From contig NC_091262.1 of assembly GCF_042477335.2 (NCBI RefSeq), positions 40,211,001 through 40,275,000 of the forward strand: 64,000 nucleotides of DNA, written 5' to 3'. The notes beneath the pieces were generated by a model. The model did no database searches. It saw nothing but the letters and a program-made list of their open reading frames with translations, and was not told the origin of the DNA. The first letter of the stretch is position 1, and each line of letters opens with the position of its first letter. This document shows positions 1 through 12,523 of this stretch, one piece after another. A program made the translations under genes and the position numbers. Source of the stretch: Ovis canadensis (taxonomy: Eukaryota > Chordata > Mammalia > Artiodactyla > Bovidae).

Positions 1-810
1 TCGGGATCTTAGGTCCACAGTCAAGGATGGAACAGGGGCTCCGGCAGTAAAAGTGCCTAGTCCTAGCCACCGGACCACCAGAGAATTCCCTAAAGTCTCA
101 TTTGGACTTCAGGAGAGCTAGCCTTTCTCCCTGGTATGCTCTAATAAGAAAATAATTAGTAGAAGTCAGATTTAAGAGGATTGTTCACTTGTCCCCCTTC
201 TTTTTGTGACCAGATGTGCATAACATGAAATGGAGTCTTTGGACCAGTTTTAAGTGGACAGTTCTGGGGCATCGAGTCTATTCATATTGTTTGGAAACCA
301 TCACCACCGTCTGGGTCCAGAACTTTCCATTTTCCCAGATGAAAACTCTGTGACCCTAAAGCAGAATGTTCACATTTTAAAGCATGATTTATTTCAGAAA
401 TGCTTAGGTTGGGCATCTGGACACACTGATTCCAAATCGTTTTACATTTGTGTTGCAGGGGGATGATAAAAGACATGACTGAGCAGTTACACACCACCCT
501 AGCCTGGATTGGTGGGAGCCCATGGAACGCACCAGACAGCTAAAGCCTGGAGCATGACTGATAATTCTGATACTGAACCTGTGCTGCACCCCCTCCAACA
601 TGCTTGTGCTGGTCTGGCTGTGATTTTTGCGACTGACAGTTCTTCCCCAGTTTGTCCATATCCTGGAGCTATAATATACTTACAGCAGTTATCTCGGTAC
701 TTACAATTCAGAGTGAAGTTTTAACCTTTCTCAAAGCTTTCGTTTCCTTGTCTTAGAGTGACCCATCTGTGTGATCTCTGGGGAAGGGTCTTTCCATCCA
801 CCTGTCCTGT

Positions 811-1036
811 GAGGAAAGTGAAGTTGCTCAGTCTGACTCAGTCGCTCAGTTTGAGTCTTTGCAACCCCATGGCCTGTAGCCTACCAGGCTCCTCTGTCCA
901 TGGGATTTTCCAGGCAAGAGTACTGGAGTGGGTTGCCATTGCCTTCTCCAGAGGATCTTCCCAACCCAGGGATCGAACCTGTGTCTCCTGCATTGCAGGC
1001 AGACGCTTTACCATCTGAGCCACCAGGGAAGTCCCA
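811..1036 (-). mobile_element. Bov-tA SINE
   Basis: A complete element in antisense: BovB-derived tail first, tRNA-like head ending in the usual gagccaccagggaagtccc. It is flanked by an 11-bp target duplication (acctgtcctgt at 800-810 and 1037-1047), which defines its ends. Confidence 0.92.
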
Positions 1037-1565
1037 ACCTGTCCTGTAGTTCTAGTTATTTTCATAATTGATGTTGTGAACTTACCATGCTTTTAAGAAG
1101 GAGGAAGGGGGGCGGGGAATGGAAGCTCCTGGAAGTCAAGTGAAGAGTAGAGAATACAAGGGAAAAAAGACAGGCACAAGGAAGGAATGAGACCAGAGAG
1201 AAAGGAACTGCGATGTCATCAAGGAGGGACTCGGGACATCACCGGGTTTGTCCCAAGGAGGATGTTTATTTAACAGACTTCCATTGTGAGTGTACACAAA
1301 CATTAAGGGAGCAAACAGTAGCAAGCCCAAGCTGATGGGAGGGAGAGAACCAACATTCTGGTTTCAGATTACGTGTCATCTTGTGTCCTGGGGCCACATT
1401 CCATGTCCACTCATGCCTCGTCTGGCTGTGGGCACATGAAAGCAGCCTAGAGGGGGGCACAAAGGGGGGCCATGGGGTTTTACCCGTCACCTCGTTTAAT
1501 TCTCCCTGTAGATCCAAGGCAAGGTTACAGCCCTTTAGAGCCCAGGAGATAGGACTGCTGGTCAC

Positions 1566-1706
1566 TGGGACTTCCCCGGTGTCCAGTGGTGGGACTCTGC
1601 TTCCACGGCAGGGCAGAGGGTTCAATTCCTGGTCAGGGAACTAAAATCCTTCATGCTGCCCTGTAGCCCCCCCAGAAAATAAACACAAATTTTTTAATGA
1701 AAAAAG
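1566..1706 (+). mobile_element. CHR-2-type SINE
   Basis: A tRNA-derived cetartiodactyl SINE in sense orientation. It has a diverged A-box region, the ggttcaattcctggtcaggg B-box core and an A-rich tail. Confidence 0.8.
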
Positions 1707-2018
1707 GATCAGATCACTGATTGTGGCAGAGCTGGGCTCCAGTCCTTGAGTTGTCCAATTCAAAGCCTATTCTTTCCCCTAACCCACTGTGCAAATCTCC
1801 ACCCTCCGTCTACGCCCCAGACCATCACACAGTTGTGACTACATACTCTGAGCTGCTCACAAAAGGCTAATGTTAGTCCAGATTCACGAGAGAATAGTGT
1901 AAGCTCCACCCAGGTCAAAACTCCAGGAGCCCTATGATTGGGTGCTTGACCAGGTTTGGGACCTCGAATGGTAGCTTCAAGACTCAGCTCACTTCTCTCA
2001 ACTTTGCTTTCTTGGTTG

Positions 2019-2138
2019 CAATTTTTTTTTTTTTTTTTTGCTCTACTTCAGGGCATGTGGAATCTTAGTTCCCTGATCAGGAATTGAACCTTCACCCCTT
2101 GGCAGAGTCTTAACCACTGGACCTCCAGGGAAGTCCTG
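2019..2138 (-). mobile_element. CHR-2-type SINE
   Basis: Antisense element opening with a run of about 18 T (its poly(A) tail) and ending in the head sequence ccactggacctccagggaag. Confidence 0.85.
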
Positions 2139-2708
2139 TAGTGATTTTGAGGAGGTTCTCTCTGAACAGTGACAAAGGTGATTCTTGGCAGAAGAGGGCA
2201 CAGGTGTCCTGGAAGAACTCCTATCGACTGGTCTTGGCTCTAACTCTGCTTCTCCCAAAAGCAGTCACTCTAGCCAAGGAGGTGCACCTTGGGCTTGTGT
2301 TCACACCTGCAGCTCCAGGGTCAGGAGAGACATGCTGTGAAGACACAGCAGATCAGAAAAGCTCTCTGTCGGCTGTGGGTGGCCATCCATGAATGTCTAC
2401 TGGACATCTCAGCCGTTGCCATGTAGGAGTTAAAGGGCTTTTGTTGAACTCCATTTGTGAGTCCCTGTGAGGCAGGGCAGAAACTGACCATGTCTTGTGT
2501 GCTATGGCTGTTGGGAGAACTCACCTTACAGTGAGATAAAATAATTAGAAATTGATTCTTGGGTTTCTAGTTCTAAGAAGTAACTTCGGCCCTCATATAA
2601 TTAAATAAGATTTTTTTTAAAAAATGTATTTCCCTGTCCCAGAGATTTCATGAGTTCTGTCTGTCTTTTAATTTCAGCTGTGTTTCTTGGGTATGAAATA
2701 GGGAGATC

Positions 2709-2909
2709 CTTTAAGCCAGAGGTCCCCAACCTTTTTGGCACCAGGAACTGGTTTTTTGGAAGACAATTTTTCCATGGACCAGCAATGGGGGATGGTTTCA
2801 GGATGATTCAAGGGCTTTACATTTACATTTATTCCCATTATTATTACACCAGCTCCACCTCGGATCATCAGGCATTAGACCCCAGAGTTTGGGGACCTCT
2901 GCTTTAAGG
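2709..2909. mobile_element. Non-autonomous hAT DNA transposon
   Basis: A 185-bp element (2717-2901) with terminal inverted repeats beginning cagaggtccccaa at both ends. It is flanked by an 8-bp target duplication with one mismatch (ctttaagc at 2709-2716, ctttaagg at 2902-2909), the length typical of hAT transposons. It has no coding capacity. I do not commit to a family name. Confidence 0.85.
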
Positions 2910-2989
2910 CTTTGCTTTGGTTACGTGTCTGTTTCCAATCTGTATTTGGTGTGAATGGGAGTGACATACATTAAATGCCTTTTTTATCA

Positions 2990-3080
2990 GATGCTTGTGA
3001 CTTACATAAGCCAGCTCAGGTAATCTTCTCAAAAACTGTAGGGTAGGTGGCATTCTAACCATTTCACAGGTATTTATGCA
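2990..3080 (+). mobile_element. MIR SINE remnant
   Basis: A diverged stretch with the MIR-like order of a 'taatcttctcaaaaac...gtaggtggcatt...ccatttcacagg' core. It is an ancient mammalian element, recognised from pattern only. Confidence 0.5.
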
Positions 3081-3429
3081 GCTGTTGGTGGAGGGGTAGG
3101 GAGACCAGTGGGGAGGGAAGACAGCATTTCTTCTGGCTTTTCCAACGTGTTAGATAATTACAGAATGCCAAAAGAGCCCCAATTATCATTAGAACAATTT
3201 CATGCACAATTATACTCAAACAAGTTCAAGCAAATTATTCTGTTTTAATTGTAACAGAGCTAAAGAGAGGTATTTTCATATTCTTTAGGGCTGTTAACTT
3301 TTCCTCTGAAAAGTAATTTTTTTAAAAAATTAAGTCATGCCGAGTCTTGTTTATTTTTGCTTTGATGCAGAGAAAGAGTATTGTAGGGGAGAGAACAGTC
3401 TCTAGTGTCACAAAGAATCATGTTGTTGT

Positions 3430-3475
3430 GGGACTTCCTTGGTGGTCCAGTGCTTAAGACTCGGCACTTCCAAAA
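3430..3475 (+). mobile_element. CHR-2-type SINE head fragment
   Basis: Only the first 45 or so bases of a CHR-2-type element are recognisable (gacttccttggtggtccag onward). The rest has been lost. Confidence 0.6.
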
Positions 3476-3654
3476 TTTATCTTTTGGCTTGGCTGAAAGA
3501 TAGAAAAAGAATTGTTTGGAAGGTGGTTTTAGACCTGGCACAGATAGCCAATCCCTGTGCTATCATTTGGAAGGAAATCTCTAACACCTAGGATAGAACG
3601 AAATCCCATCCTCGAGGGTAGCTGCTAGCTTACAAAAATTGGATAATGCTTGTC

Positions 3655-3945
3655 TTTTTTTGGGGGGGCGGGGGCCTGTGCTGGGTCTTCGTTGTCACTC
3701 AGGCTTTTCTCTAGTTGCGGTGAGTGGGCTTCTCATTGCAGTGGCTTCTCTTGTTGCAGAGCACGGGCTGTAGGGTACCTGGGCTCAGGAGTGTGGCCCC
3801 TGAGTTCTGGAGCACAGACCCAGTAACTGCGGCGCACAGGCTTAGTTGCCTCACCACATGTGGGGTCTTCCCAGACCAGGGATTGAACCCATGTCTTCTG
3901 CATTGGCAGGTGGATTCTCTACCACTAAGCCACCAGGGAAGCCCC
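3655..3945 (-). mobile_element. CHR-1-type SINE
   Basis: A long antisense tRNA-derived SINE. It shows the CHR-1 body (gctgggtcttcgttg, then ctctagttgcggtgagtggg) and ends in accactaagccaccaggg. Confidence 0.85.
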
Positions 3946-4449
3946 CTTGTTATGTTTTGAAATACCTGAGTACCTGTACGAAAGGCTCCTTTGACCGGGC
4001 GTGCATCGCCACACTACTGCGCCCTGGTGAGTTAGGATCTGCTGGAATGGCCTCATTCTGTGTGTGGTGTCATTGTCATCACGGTCCATTGAAGAAAAGG
4101 ACACATTCCCTTTTTGTTTACAGACATAAGCTGTGATGCGTCTGGTCCATCTGTCTCCATGGGACCTGGGCCGTGCTGTCTCTCCCAGAGCCTCTGCGTG
4201 TGGCTGTCTGTGCTCCTGCAGCTGCTGGCCTGGACGGACACCCCAGCCCCCGTCCTTCCAGCTGCTGGGCTTCCCACACCCTGGCAGGAGGCAGCGTGAG
4301 GAGCACCTAGAGGCTCACCTATCTGACATTGACCTCAGGATGATTCATAGATTTTCCTTATAAGGAGCCCTGAGAGTGTGACTCACATGTGCCTTCCTGG
4401 GATGCCCCACAGTTACCTGGAACCCACTGTCTTCCCAAGCTGAACATAT

Positions 4450-4605
4450 TATTTTTTAAAATAATTTACTTATTTATTTGGCTGTACCAGGTCTTAATTG
4501 AGGCATGCAGGATCTTTTAGTTGCAGGGATCTAGTTCCCCAGCCAGGGATCAAACTTGGTCCCCTGCGTTGGGAGTCTTGGCCACTGGCCTACCAGGGAA
4601 GTCCT
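4450..4605 (-). mobile_element. CHR-2-type SINE
   Basis: Antisense element with an A/T-rich start, the body ggctgtaccaggtcttaa, and a head ending ctaccagggaagtcct. Confidence 0.85.
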
Positions 4606-5679
4606 CAACGTATTTTCTAAAAACCGAAATTCCAACTGCCCATGATCTCCTTCTCAACATCTCTGTGTGTGCTCATTTTCTGTCCCTTAACTACAGAAGT
4701 ATCTTCCTGTCTGTCCCTTCCCCACCACTGCTTGCTGCACAGACACGTGATGTGAGCCACTCAAAACATGTCTCGCCCAGCCATTCTTTTCCTTCCCGTG
4801 GTACAGCCTGTCACGTCTCCATCCTCTGGGGACTGTGTGTACATTCCCCAGATGCTTTCAGAGTGGGTGACACCTCCTTTGGACGGCCCTGTGCTTTCTG
4901 AAGTGAAACCCTCACCCCCACCAGGACAGGCTGCCCTCCGTGTTCTTAGGATGCTCATCTTCCCCTCCAGCTCTTGCCTTTCTTTCCTTGTGTTTTCAGA
5001 TTTCCCCTCCTGAGTGACTGGCTTGAAGCTTTTGCTTCTGTGCTTCCTGATTTCCTGGCCCCAACTGAACCATTCCACTCACTGTGTTCTGGTGAACTTA
5101 CTGACTGTGATAGTCATGTTGCCTAAACTTAGCTTGGTTTTAGTGTTATTTCTTGGTTTGAACCTCATTTCCTTCTTCAGTTCCCCAGAGACTAATAACC
5201 CAGGAGCTCATATTTATCCTCATCACCTTCACTGATGCTTCCAGTGAAGGAGGCTAGTTTGAATGTTGCATTTTGGCTCACTTTATTTTGTAACCATTGT
5301 TGAGAAGGATACCATGAGCACTGGCTCAGAGTTTTGAAACTTTCACAGTTATCGTCATCTTGCTTTTCAATGTCCCTTTTAGCCAGATTTCCTTGGTCAG
5401 AAAAAAGGAAACAATACACTGACATCGCTTACCATTAAATTTTTTAATTGTCTCAAACAGCACCTATGTAGCAGGTACTTACTTTAAACTGTGTTTCCTT
5501 TGCGTTCGCCACTGGAGTTAAACCACCAGTAGAAATCTGTTTGTGAAGCATCAGTATAACATTTAGAAAGCCTAAACCTACAAAGGTGCATTTTAAAAAA
5601 GGAAAAATAAGCATGTGTCAGGGAATGAATGCTTTTTTATCTCCCTCATAATTAAAGTATAAATCACACATTTGTGGTT

Positions 5680-5900
5680 TATTTTTTTAACTTTTTAGTT
5701 TGTATTGGAGTGTATAGCTGATTAACAATGTTGTGATAGTTTCAGGTGAACAGCAAAGGGACTCAGCCGTACACATACATGTATCTACTCTCCCCTGAGG
5801 CTGCCCTCCCATCCAGGCTGCCACATTACACTGAGCAGAGCTCCCTGTGCTGTACAGTAGGTCCTTGTTGGTTATCAATTTAAAATATAGCAGAAGTCAC
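5680..5900 (-). mobile_element. L1 3' UTR fragment
   Basis: Matches the 3' end of artiodactyl L1 in antisense: T-rich start, then tggagtgtatagctgatt and a segment ending gtacagtaggtccttgttgg. It is 5'-truncated, as most L1 insertions are. Confidence 0.75.
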
Positions 5901-6747
5901 ACATTCGTTAAGCTCTGGCTATAGGAAGTAAACGATGGGTTTCCCGTTTCTGTGACTGAAGGTGAATGTTCCCAGATCATCTATGTTTTCTCCAGGGCCG
6001 TGTTTACCCACCTACTTCCCTCCCAGCCAGACCTTTTATTCCGAGGCTTTGCTCTGAAGTGTATTAGGGCTTTTCAGTATCCTCAGACCTCATCCTTCAA
6101 TTAACTTTCACGTTACCTTTTGTATTTATCTTTGTCTGATGTCTAAGGGTATTTCTGCTAGGAGTCCTAGCTCTGAAATAGTTAACATGTTGACTTCAAA
6201 GTTGGTGGAACTGTGCCAAGCATGCTTCATCTGAAGATAAGTGGAAACGCTCTCCACGCAGGGCAGAAGCAAGGCCCGTTGACTTAAACAGGATGCAGTG
6301 TGTCTTAGGGAGGCTCAGCTTGGCCATGTTTGTAGACAGAAAGCAAGCTTTATGTTAAAACGAAAACAAACATTTTCCTTTATCAGGGAAGGGAACATCC
6401 CCATTGGACACGGTCCCCCTGGTACTCTCAGCCTCTTCCATGAGCACCTGCCGCCATGCCCTCAGGTACGCGGGTCAGGGCAGAGGTGGAGGGGAGGTGT
6501 GCTCCTGGGAACGTGTCCTGTATGCTGAGTGGGAACCAGAACTTAACATTTGTGTTGTTGATCTGAGCTCAGCATAGCTGGTCACTGCAAGAAGATGCTA
6601 GATGTTTGAAAGAAGCAGAGAGCAAAATGTGTAGGTTTCCAAGGGGTTACCATACACATGGCATTCCCTGCTGTGGAAAGTAATCATTCAGGGTCATGAC
6701 TTTCCCCTAGCAAACATTGGGAGACTTTATTCCTTGTATTGTATTTT

Positions 6748-6823
6748 AAGTAAATCTTAATTCCCTGACCAGGGATCGAACCTGTGGCTTCTGCATCGCT
6801 GTATCTCCAGGGAATTCCCTGCA
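6748..6823 (-). mobile_element. CHR-2-type SINE fragment
   Basis: A short antisense fragment around the B-box complement ccctgaccagggatcgaacc, ending in ccagggaattccc. Confidence 0.7.
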
Positions 6824-7034
6824 TTGCATTTTGAGTTTTCTAGTATGTTTTCTCAGAATCCATCCTGACTTTGGCCCCGTTCACTGTGTCATGCAAGTAT
6901 TTCTATGAATTCACAGGCAAGCGGCTACTGGAGTTCGTCTCTAACGCCAAGTGTTTCCCTCTGTGGGCAGTTTCTTCCTCCTTTTTAAACTCAGTGCTCT
7001 GTGGTGACCTAAATGAGAAGGAAATCCAAGGATA

Positions 7035-7135
7035 TATGTGAATGTGCAGCTGACTCAGTTTGCTGTACAGCAGAAACTAACACAGCATAGTAAAGCAGCT
7101 ATATTCCAGTAAAAATTAATTTTTTTAAAAAAAGC
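7035..7135 (+). mobile_element. L1 3' end with poly(A)
   Basis: Sense-strand L1 3' terminus (gtacagcagaaactaacaca onward) followed by an A/T-rich tail. It is heavily 5'-truncated. Confidence 0.75.
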
Positions 7136-8342
7136 AGGATGTTCAGGATGTCTAGGATTCTGGGGGTTATAACACTGGGGATTGAAGATCTGATGTACTG
7201 TGCTTGAGCATGGGACTTAATGGGATCAGAATTTTGGCCTGGGTGAAATTTGAGGGATCCAGTCAAAGAAGGGTTAAGGGGCAGTGGAGACTGTAACCAA
7301 GAGGAGACTCAGATGCAGAGGCTGGTGTTTATGTGATGCTCATGCTGAGGATGCTATGAAACTAGGGCCTCTGAATGGTCCACTGGCAGGCCTGGGGCTC
7401 TGACCATCAGCATCAGGACTTCCAGGCTCAGTTATAGCTACAGTGTAAATACAGGTCTTGACTGTTCTGTCTCTCCACGTGCCAGGGGTCAGATCTGAGT
7501 GTCAGAACCAGCTGTGGCAGGCCTAGATGCACCCTTGCAGGAGATGATGATATTCTAACTGGAGACTCTGCTGTAAAATTAATGCATGGACTCTCACCGG
7601 CTAAGAGTGGCTTTTCCCTAGAGATCCATGTGCAGACAGTACCTGCTTGCATATTTAAGTCAGGACTGAGGATTTCGTGGGGAGGTCCAGGGAGAGTCTG
7701 ATAAGAACGTGTCTGTCTGACATGCAAATGGAGCTGTAGTTGGCTACAAGCAAATGAAGTGCTTTGTTCACGTGGCTTTGACCCTGCCTGACCTTGAATT
7801 TCTTGCCTCCTCTGCTATGACATCCTGTGTCCTAATCACTCATCCTAGATTTAGATCTGGCTTTAGCTTGTCCCCCACCCCAAGCTTTCATATACATTCC
7901 TTGCTTCCCCAGCTAGACTGTAAGTGGCTTGCACCTACCCAGTGTTTTATGTTCATCTTTCCGTACCCCCAGAGGTTCTGTGCTTAGTCCTTAAAGAGGT
8001 ATTCAGCAACTATTATTTTTAATGTGTTATTTTTAAAACAATAAGCGACATCTTCCAGGTGTAGAAACTAGTCCTCTGTTTGCATAATCACCAGGCTAAT
8101 CCGTCACTGCCAGAATAAGTTGAGCTCTCCTTCTATAATTTATCTTTGTCTTCATCCTGATTTTGACTGCTGTATTGGAAGCATTGCCAGCAGAGAGTTA
8201 ACATTTGAGGCATGGATTCAGTAAAATCAAGGTAAGAGTAGTAGGAAGACTACAGCAGGAGAGGGGAGCCAGGAAGAGGCCAAGCCTGTGGGTGGTGGGG
8301 CTGGGGGAGGAGCCAAGAGTGAGTGCAGAAGAAAGGCTTCAT

Positions 8343-8485
8343 GGGCTCCCATGGTGGTCCAGCAGTTAAGATGCTGTGCTTCCGCTGCAGAGGGCACAGG
8401 TTCAATCCCTGGTCAGGAAAGATCCTGCATGCTGCAGGTTGTGGCAAAAAGGGAAAAGGAGGGAGGAAGAGAAGGAAAAGAAGGA
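8343..8485 (+). mobile_element. CHR-2-type SINE
   Basis: Sense element with B-box core ggttcaatccctggtcagg. Its tail runs into a purine-rich tract (about 8450-8495). Confidence 0.8.
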
Positions 8486-9210
8486 GAAACTGGATGAGGA
8501 GTTAGGAAGAAGGAGGTGCATCAGGAACTTCTGAGAGCAGATCGCTGGGCGTTGTGGTGGCAGGGGCTGGATTTCAGGGGCTTCGTTGGGGATGAGGATG
8601 TGGTGGATGGTGGAGAAGGAGAGATGAGAGATGGGGCTGTCACTTGGAGAAGCTCCTGTGAAGATGGGCCCTTTCTTGGATCCAGAGACTTGGAGATGTG
8701 TGTGGTGCTGGGATTAAGATTCTGCATGGGTGGGAACGAAATTTTCAAATTAAGGGGGGGGTGAGGATGCAGCGCTTGGGTGGAAGGTTAGCTCTGGGAT
8801 GGAAAAGCAGCACCTCTCCCAGACACACGAGGGGGCAAGAGGGGAACAGCAGAAGAAGAGAGCTATTGGGCATAGGAAGGAGGAACGGCCTCCGTGTCTC
8901 CGGGTCTGGTGTGTTTATAGCTGAGAAACGTGGAAGTTTACTTGTAAAAGCCTGCCTTTGGGGGTTGAACACATGGAAGAAAAAAACATTGTTTGTGGAC
9001 TGTTGTAAGAAATCACTTTTGATGTTTTGCTGTCATGATACTCCAAAATAGCAAATTCTAAGTAAAAAGGCAAAAAAATCCTGCCTGCCTGTGTCGTGCC
9101 ACAAAACTGTCCTGTCCAGGCTGGAAGAGCTTAACATCTGTTTTACTTTAGGATAAAAGTTTTGGACTTGGGGATTGTTGTTGTTGATGTTTTTGAGGGG
9201 GAAAAAAAGC

Positions 9211-9250
<40 letters not shown>

Positions 9251-9262
9251 TTTTTTTTTTTT
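9211..9262 (+). repeat. (TA)n(CA)n microsatellite
   Basis: About 11 TA units followed by about 9 CA units and a run of T. A compound dinucleotide repeat like this is likely to be length-polymorphic. Confidence 0.97.
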
Positions 9263-10432
9263 AAACTTAATCCTAAGAGCTATGGTCTTCAAATGCCCTG
9301 AATTTCATCCAGACTTAGTAACAGATTCGATTTACCATCTCTCTGTTTATCCTTCAACTTTTAATTGAATTTGAGAGCTAAAAGCACTTTAGGATCTGTT
9401 TTGACACTTTCTACTCAGTACCAAACAATGGTTAGTTTGAGGAATCAGCAAACCCACTGGAGTTTTTAAGTATGGAAAATTTCTAAAGAAGTTTACATAC
9501 TTTAAGATTCTCAAGGTATTCAGATACTTCTTATTTTGGAACCATTGGTATAGAGGTCATCAATCGTCTACCTTTTTTTTTTTTTCCATCAAAAACAACA
9601 TCCTAGTGGTACCATAAAAAGGACCCACTTCAGCCTCCTCATCTGTAAGAGGCAGATGTTTGACCAGAAGCCTCTTAGAGTTTTCCTGAAAACCTTCCAT
9701 ACCTTCAAAGAATTAGCTGCCTCCAAACCCCATCCTTACCTCCCAGGCTTCTCATGTGTTGTCAGACAGTATAATAAACAGGGAGAGTCCGTAATGTAAG
9801 ACTAACAGATCTGAACACTTCACTAGCACTTTAGTTTTCAAAGCCTTTTCAAATACAGACTGTAAAGAACGGTTGCTGACTCCATGCAGAACCTTCCAGC
9901 AATTGTGCTTCCTTAATTTATTCATTTTAACAGATCACTACCTAATAATTATAGGAAATTAGAAATGAATATTTGAAAGAAGAAACATTACCTGGTTCTC
10001 ACTACCTGAAAATAACCATTATTATCATTTTAATAGATTACTTTCAAGTCCCTTTTCCATATAGATTTTATGCGAAGGAATGTAACTGTGACCCTGTTTT
10101 TTGTTGGCTGCTTTTTATGGAACATTTGAACATGAGTTTTCCCCACATTAGCTCTTGATGAGATGCAATTTCTAATGGCCTCATGTTTCCTCAGAAGGTT
10201 TGTGTTTAGCACAAAATCTATCATGATTCATAACAGTTTCCAGGAGGGCTGTCTCCATAACTGAAATATCTGGTGCGCTTTTAGAAAATATTTACTGTTG
10301 TGAAATATAATAGATAGAATGGTAGCCAGTAATGTTCATAAGATTGTAAATGTTCCGCTTAATGAACTGTAAAAGGAACAGTTGTGACAAGACATAGACT
10401 CTTAGGCAGGCTATGACTGCTATTAGACATAG

Positions 10433-10550
10433 ACTATTCTTTGGCAGTCCAGTGGTTAAGACTTCATGCTCCCAAGGCAGGGGCCCCAGTTAGATCCTTG
10501 GTTGAGAAACTAGGATCCCACATGATGTGCAGGTCAGCCAAAAAAAAAAA
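10433..10550 (+). mobile_element. CHR-2-type SINE
   Basis: Sense element with the head ggcagtccagtggttaagac and a run of ten A at its end. Confidence 0.82.
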
Positions 10551-10711
10551 GATACAGACCATATCCAGTGATCCATAAGCCTCCCCAAAACAACATGCTT
10601 CTTCCCAGCCATAACCTATTTCCCCCTCCTCCTGTCCTTAACCACTACCCTGGTTTTTTAAGGCTTCACTTCTTTGCCTTTCTTTCAATGAAGTATCCCT
10701 AAGAACCCCTT

Positions 10712-10898
10712 TGGGGCTTCCCTGATGGCTCAGATGGTCAAGAATCTGCCAGCAGTGCAGGTCAGGAAGATGCCCTGGAGGAGGAAATGGCAGCCCACTC
10801 CAGTATTCTTGCCTGGAGAATCCCATGGACAGAGGAACCTGGTGGGCTACAGTCCGTGGGGCAGCAAAGAGTCGGACATGACTGAGCAACTTTCACTC
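10712..10898 (+). mobile_element. Bov-tA SINE, B-box deleted
   Basis: Sense element with the usual head and BovB tail. The segment that normally carries the B-box core between the head and the tail is missing (junction near 10760), so its internal Pol III promoter is broken. Confidence 0.88.
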
Positions 10899-10924
10899 AA
10901 GCACCCCTTCATGGGTCACAGCCT

Positions 10925-11500
10925 TGCTGTGGTGAAGGGGCTTTTGTAACTCTATGAAGCTGTGAGCCAGGCCACGCAGGGCCACCCAGGATGGACTAGT
11001 CATAGTGGAGGGTTCTGACAAAATGTGGTCCACTCGAGGAGGGAATGGCAGTCCACTCCAGTATTCTTGCCACGAGAACACCGTGACAGTATGAAAAGGC
11101 AAAAAGATATGACACTGAACATGAGCCCCTCAGGTCCGAAGGTGTGTATGTTGGGCTACTGGGGAAAAACGGAGGACAACTATTAATAGCTCCAGAAAAT
11201 GAAGCAGCTCGACCAAAGTGGAACCAATGCTCAGTTGTGGATGTGTCTGGTGGTAAAAGTAAATAAAGCCCAATGCTGTCAAGAACAGTATTGCATAGGA
11301 ACCACGAATCAAGGAAATTGGACATTGTCAAACAGGAGATGGCAAGAGTGAATATCGACAGTTTAGGAATCAGTGAACTAAAATGGACAGGGATGGGAGA
11401 ATTTAATTCAGATGACCATTATATCTACTACTGTGTGCAAGAATCCCTTAGAAGAATTGGAGTAGCCCTCATAGTCAACAAAAGTCCAAGCAGTGAAGTT
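10925..11500 (+). mobile_element. BovB LINE, 5' region
   Basis: A sense-strand fragment of the BovB 5' part and the start of its endonuclease domain. The frame at 11273-11503 reads through the conserved VKQEMARVNID and LKWTGMGEFNS segments, matching the larger BovB copy at 24971-28128. It ends before the catalytic core is complete, so it is dead. A Bov-tA SINE follows directly at 11507. Confidence 0.85.
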
Positions 11501-11506
11501 TAATTT

Positions 11507-11710
11507 GGGCTTCCCTGGTGGCTCAGACGGTAAAGCGTCTGCCTGCAATGTGGGAGACCCAGGTTCGATCCCTGGGTCGGGAAGATCCTCGGGAGAAGGA
11601 AATGGCAACCCCCTCCAGTATTCTTGCCTGGAAAATCTCATGGATGGAGCCTGGTAGGTTACAGTCCATGAGGTTGCAGAGTTGGACATGACTGAGCCAC
11701 TTCACTTCAA
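11507..11710 (+). mobile_element. Bov-tA SINE
   Basis: Complete sense element with an intact B-box core (ggttcgatccctgggtcggg). It is one of the better preserved copies in the window. Confidence 0.92.
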
Positions 11711-11714
11711 GTTT

Positions 11715-12340
11715 TTTACACGTGGTATGTTCTGTGTATCTACTCATTCTGATTGTATCTCATCCATTCTGAACAGGATATCTTTACCATTCATCACCAT
11801 TCATTGTCCTGTGATGCTCTGTGACACCCCTTGGGGCTGTCTCTAGTCACCCACGAATAGTCCAGAAGATATTTCTAATCCATGGTGAATATATCTGGGG
11901 GAGGAATTGCTAGGTCCATGGGAATGTGTCATTATTATATCTTCACTTTTACTTTTTTGCAAAGTGCTTCTGTCTGTCCTCATATCCCCGTCAGGAAAGA
12001 ATGAAAGTTCCTGTGGTCACATTTTTGTCAACTCTTGGTATTGTCAGCATTTAAGTTTTTGTTAGTATCATGCTATGGTTTTCGTTTGTGAAATCTCATT
12101 TCATTTTTACTAATGAAATTGAGTTACACTCTCTGCCTTCCTTCCTCCCCTCTCTGCCATTTAGATGTCTTCTGTTATGAAAAAAATTATTTTGCAGAGT
12201 GCCATTTTTCTGTACTTGATCATTTTTTCCCCCCACTGATGTGTTCTTCGTTTCAGTTGTGAGCCCTTTGCTGGTTCTATGTGTGCAAACAATTTTTACC
12301 ACTTGCCTTTTTTACTTTCTTAATGATGCCTTCTGAGGAC
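11715..12340 (-). mobile_element. Old L1 3' region
   Basis: T-rich antisense L1 3' UTR-like sequence, for example the run around gaggaattgctaggtccat (about 11904) and the tttgtgaaatctcatttcat segment. The match is by pattern and the boundaries are approximate. Confidence 0.55.
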
Positions 12341-12354
12341 CAGAAGTTGTCTCT

Positions 12355-12523
12355 CTTTCTTTGGCTGCACAGGGTCTTAGTTGCGGCACAGGGAATCTTA
12401 AGCTGTGGCATATGAACTCTTAGTTTCAGCATGTGAGATCTAGCTCCCTGACCAGGGATCAAACCCAGGCCCCCTGCATAGAGGGCACGGAGTCTTAGCC
12501 ACTGGACCACCAGGGAAATCCCA
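12355..12523 (-). mobile_element. CHR-2-type SINE
   Basis: Antisense element from tttggctgcacagggtctta to ggaccaccagggaaatccc. Confidence 0.88.

Noticed and set aside
758-1065. Frames encoding PMACSLPGSSVHGIFQARVLEW-type peptides or their antisense counterparts, found many times
   Set aside because: These are translations of Bov-tA and Bov-A SINEs and recur wherever those repeats occur.
4521-5078. 126- and 105-codon frames on opposite strands
   Set aside because: The + frame begins inside a CHR-2-type SINE. Neither has recognisable domains or splice signals, and they overlap each other.
11540-11580. tRNA-like box B sequences in SINEs as possible tRNA genes
   Set aside because: They belong to SINE heads with degraded acceptor stems and no 3' CCA-adjacent stem. 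No intact cloverleaf is visible.
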